From Streptococcus pseudopneumoniae (lineage in GTDB: Bacteria; Bacillota; Bacilli; Lactobacillales; Streptococcaceae): a stretch of 64,000 nt of DNA. Below are positions 62,060 to 64,000 of the stretch, in pieces (positions within the stretch are counted from its first letter, which is position 1; each line of letters starts with the position of its first letter). The DNA is taken from positions 32,669 through 96,668 of the forward strand of contig NZ_JUUZ01000032.1 in assembly GCF_001074155.1 (NCBI RefSeq), in the 5' to 3' direction. Made by a program: the position numbers and the translations under genes. A model generated the notes under the pieces. That model did no database searches. It was not told the origin of the DNA and saw nothing but the letters and a program-made list of their open reading frames with translations.

Positions 62060-64000
62060 CTAATCCTTCATATCTTTTTTGAAGAAGAATAGCATCATTC
62101 CTGAAACAAGAGTGAGGGCAGGCAAGAGAGCTGAACTTACTTCTTCTCCTGTTGCCGGCAACTGTTTGCTAGCAGAATCTGCTACAGTTCCCTTCGCTTC
62201 TACTAAAGGCTTATCTTCTCCCATAGGTTGTGGAGCAGGAGTTTCTACATTTGCTGGTGCACTTGGTTGAGCTGCATCCTTGTACACTACCGCATAGACA
62301 CCTAGGTGTGGAGCTACAAATTCAAGTGCTGAACCCTTCTGTTCAAACTTCACTTCCTGCAATTCTTGATTTGCATTCATAGCATAGACATTGGCTACAT
62401 CAGACGCCACAGCAACTTGAATAAGGGCTGCACCTTTCAATTTAACAGGTTCGCCTTTCTCATTCTTCAATTGAATTTGATAAGCATCGAAACGGCGACC
62501 TTCCAAGACCTGGTCAGCAACCTTATCGACCTCTAGAACAGAACCACCATTGAGGTCCCCTTCTCGAGCAATCAGTTTCAAGTTTGTTGAAGAATCTTTC
62601 AAGACCTTCAATGTGCTATCAGTTGATGGACTTTCTTCCTTAGTTCCAACTTCGACGATGCGATCTTGGGCTTCCTCACGTTCAACCTTAACAACCTTAC
62701 GGTTGTCACCATCGACTTCTACATAAGTCGTTACTTGTCCGTCTTTTCCTTCAGAAACAACTTGTTCCTTACCTTTAGCTAAATTAGCATTCTCACGGCG
62801 AACAGTCTTGAAGGCGATTGGTTCTTTCTCTACTTTTAGATTTGGTAGGTTAAAGTCCAGATTCATAACGCCTTCTGTCGGCATAGCAGTTCCTTCTTGA
62901 GTACCTACTTCAACGATGCGGTCTTGAGCTTCCTCACGTTCAACCTTAACAACCTTACGATCGCTGCCGTCAACTTCTACATAAGTCGTTACTTGTCCGT
63001 CTTTTCCTTCAGAAACGACTTGTTCCTTACCTTTAGCTAAGAGAGAATTTTCACGACGAATAGTGTTGAAGGCAATCGGATCTGTCGTTACTTCAAGGAT
63101 TGGTTGAGTTACACTCAATTCTTTAACACCTTCAGTTGGAAGATTTGAATGTTTCACTTCCTCTTCTGGCTGTGTTGGTTCTTCTGGTCTCGCAGGCTCT
63201 TCTGGCTTACTTGGCTCCTCTGGTCTCGCAGGCTCTTCTGGAGCTGGTTCCTCTTTTGGTGTCGCCTGAAGATTGTTGATAGATGTCAAAGCGTCTTGCA
63301 AGGCCTTATCTACTGCATCCTGAGTTTTGGCTTCTTCAATAGCAGCTAAGGCTTGTTCTGCTAGTTCAACTAGTTTCTTCTTAGCTTCCTTGTCATCACC
63401 CAACTCAGCTGTTTTACTTTTAATGGCTTCGGACAAGCTTGCCATAGCTTTATCGTAGTCAAGCTTAGGCTCTACTGGTTTGCTTGGTACCTCTGGCTGT
63501 GTTGGTTCTTCTGGTTTTGCTGGCTCTTCTGGCTTGCTTGGCTCCTCTGGTTTTGCTGGTTCCTCTGGTTTTGCTGGTTCCTCTGGTTGTGTTGGTTCTT
63601 CTGGAGCTGGATCCTCTTTTGGAGTTGCTTGAAGCTTATTGATGTATACCAACGCATCTTGCAAGGCTTTTTCAACAGCATCTTGAGTCTTAGCTTCTTG
63701 GATAGCCACAAGAGCTTGTTCTCCAAGTTCAACTAGTTTTTCCTGAGCAGCTACATCATCGGCAAGTTCTGTTGCTTTTTTCTCGATAGCTTCAGTCAAA
63801 TCTGCAATCGCCTTATGGTAGTCAACTTTAGACTCTTCTGGTTTTGATGGCTCCTCTGGCTGTGCCGGTTCTTCTGGAGCTGGATCCTCTTTTGGAGTCG
63901 CTTGAAGCTGATTGATAGATGCCAAAGCTGCTTGCAAGGCCTTATCTACTGCATCCTGAGTCTTAGCTTCTTGGATGGCTGCCAAGGCTTGCTCTGTTAA
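62060..64000 (-). CDS. LPXTG cell-wall-anchored surface protein with FIVAR-like and G5 repeats (C-terminal part)
   Basis: The frame is open from 62060 to the window end, so the N-terminus lies outside. The C-terminus is a sortase signal: LPATGEE, a hydrophobic stretch (LLPALTLVSGMMLFFF) and KKDMKD. Upstream there are two G5-like repeats (RRENSLLAKGKEQVVSEG, VTTYVEVDG) at about 62650-63110, and three helical repeats of about 110 residues (EQALAAIEEAKTQDAVDKAL, like FIVAR modules) joined by Pro/Glu-rich linkers built from PEEPxxPEEP. Such proteins bind host or wall carbohydrate. The repeats are nearly identical, so copy number may vary. Confidence 0.88.
   Translation of the reverse strand, partial: LTEQALAAIQEAKTQDAVDKALQAALASINQLQATPKEDPAPEEPAQPEEPSKPEESKVDYHKAIADLTEAIEKKATELADDVAAQEKLVELGEQALVAIQEAKTQDAVEKALQDALVYINKLQATPKEDPAPEEPTQPEEPAKPEEPAKPEEPSKPEEPAKPEEPTQPEVPSKPVEPKLDYDKAMASLSEAIKSKTAELGDDKEAKKKLVELAEQALAAIEEAKTQDAVDKALQDALTSINNLQATPKEEPAPEEPARPEEPSKPEEPARPEEPTQPEEEVKHSNLPTEGVKELSVTQPILEVTTDPIAFNTIRRENSLLAKGKEQVVSEGKDGQVTTYVEVDGSDRKVVKVEREEAQDRIVEVGTQEGTAMPTEGVMNLDFNLPNLKVEKEPIAFKTVRRENANLAKGKEQVVSEGKDGQVTTYVEVDGDNRKVVKVEREEAQDRIVEVGTKEESPSTDSTLKVLKDSSTNLKLIAREGDLNGGSVLEVDKVADQVLEGRRFDAYQIQLKNEKGEPVKLKGAALIQVAVASDVANVYAMNANQELQEVKFEQKGSALEFVAPHLGVYAVVYKDAAQPSAPANVETPAPQPMGEDKPLVEAKGTVADSASKQLPATGEEVSSALLPALTLVSGMMLFFFKKDMKD

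Overview
This window looks like the chromosome of a mitis-group Streptococcus (S. mitis / S. oralis / S. pneumoniae type). The ribosomal proteins L13 and S9, GlmS, MurF, Ddl, RecR and PBP2b all read as mitis-group proteins. The base composition is AT-rich, ribosome binding sites are strong AAGGAG types, and an LPXTG surface protein is present. A large integrative conjugative element (ICE) sits in the 3' end of rpsI and fills about 10.58-53.80 kb.

Left flank (1-10.5 kb): the end of a DUF1846 gene, an Mga-like regulator, a small membrane protein, and glmS with two NagR-like operators around its promoter. Next is a stress/mutagenesis operon of HdiR-type repressor, UmuC-like polymerase, YolD-like protein and a DUF5960-like protein, then an HxlR/MFS efflux pair and a DUF6287 lipoprotein-like gene. 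The HxlR/MFS block is bracketed by a near-identical 19-bp copy of the hdiR operator.

Left end of the ICE (10.48-14.7 kb): there are three att-like sites, not two. A degenerate second right end (10477-10580) abuts an exact 28-bp core (10581-10608). A partial core at 12459-12470 follows, and the sequence after it aligns collinearly with that after the first core. The roughly 1.9-kb piece between the two left ends carries a class I Fic toxin-antitoxin pair, so this looks like tandem accretion of elements. TMEM175 and cadDX cargo follows.

Defence cargo (14.8-36.7 kb): (i) a minus-strand block with a UvrD helicase fused to two tandem Cas4/AddB-like Fe-S nuclease domains, a HAD phosphatase, a 38-residue zinc ribbon, a two-cassette CbbX-like AAA+ ATPase, a WYL regulator, a coiled-coil protein and a PUA/EVE-like plus QxK nuclease candidate; (ii) an ABC-three-component system (DUF2326 ATPase, middle component, and an effector that appears split into two overlapping genes sharing a motif); (iii) a two-gene restriction-like system of PLD-SNF2 helicase plus an Eco57I-like adenine methylase. 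Block (i) is the best candidate for an undescribed system.

Regulation and transfer (36.9-53.8 kb): an ImmA-like metalloprotease, a membrane protein with a probable homopolymer frameshift and an ImmR-like repressor face divergent promoters that share a palindromic operator. A roughly 500-nt structured leader ends in an intrinsic terminator before the conjugation operon. That operon (two DUF961 proteins, FtsK-like coupling ATPase, oriT, MobT relaxase, TcpC, TcpE, VirB4, VirB6-like protein, CHAP hydrolase, Xis, Int) has the ICESt3/Tn916-superfamily layout. The ImmA-like gene uses nearly the same operator-promoter as the chromosomal hdiR operon, which suggests that the host stress response and ICE control are wired together.

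Right flank (53.75-64 kb): rpsI-rplM with an L13 leader, a YwaF-like protein, murF, ddl, recR, pbp2b, an RpiR-type regulator, and the C-terminal part of an LPXTG protein with FIVAR-like and G5 repeats. PBP2b carries the full cluster of residues known from low-affinity, beta-lactam-resistant alleles.
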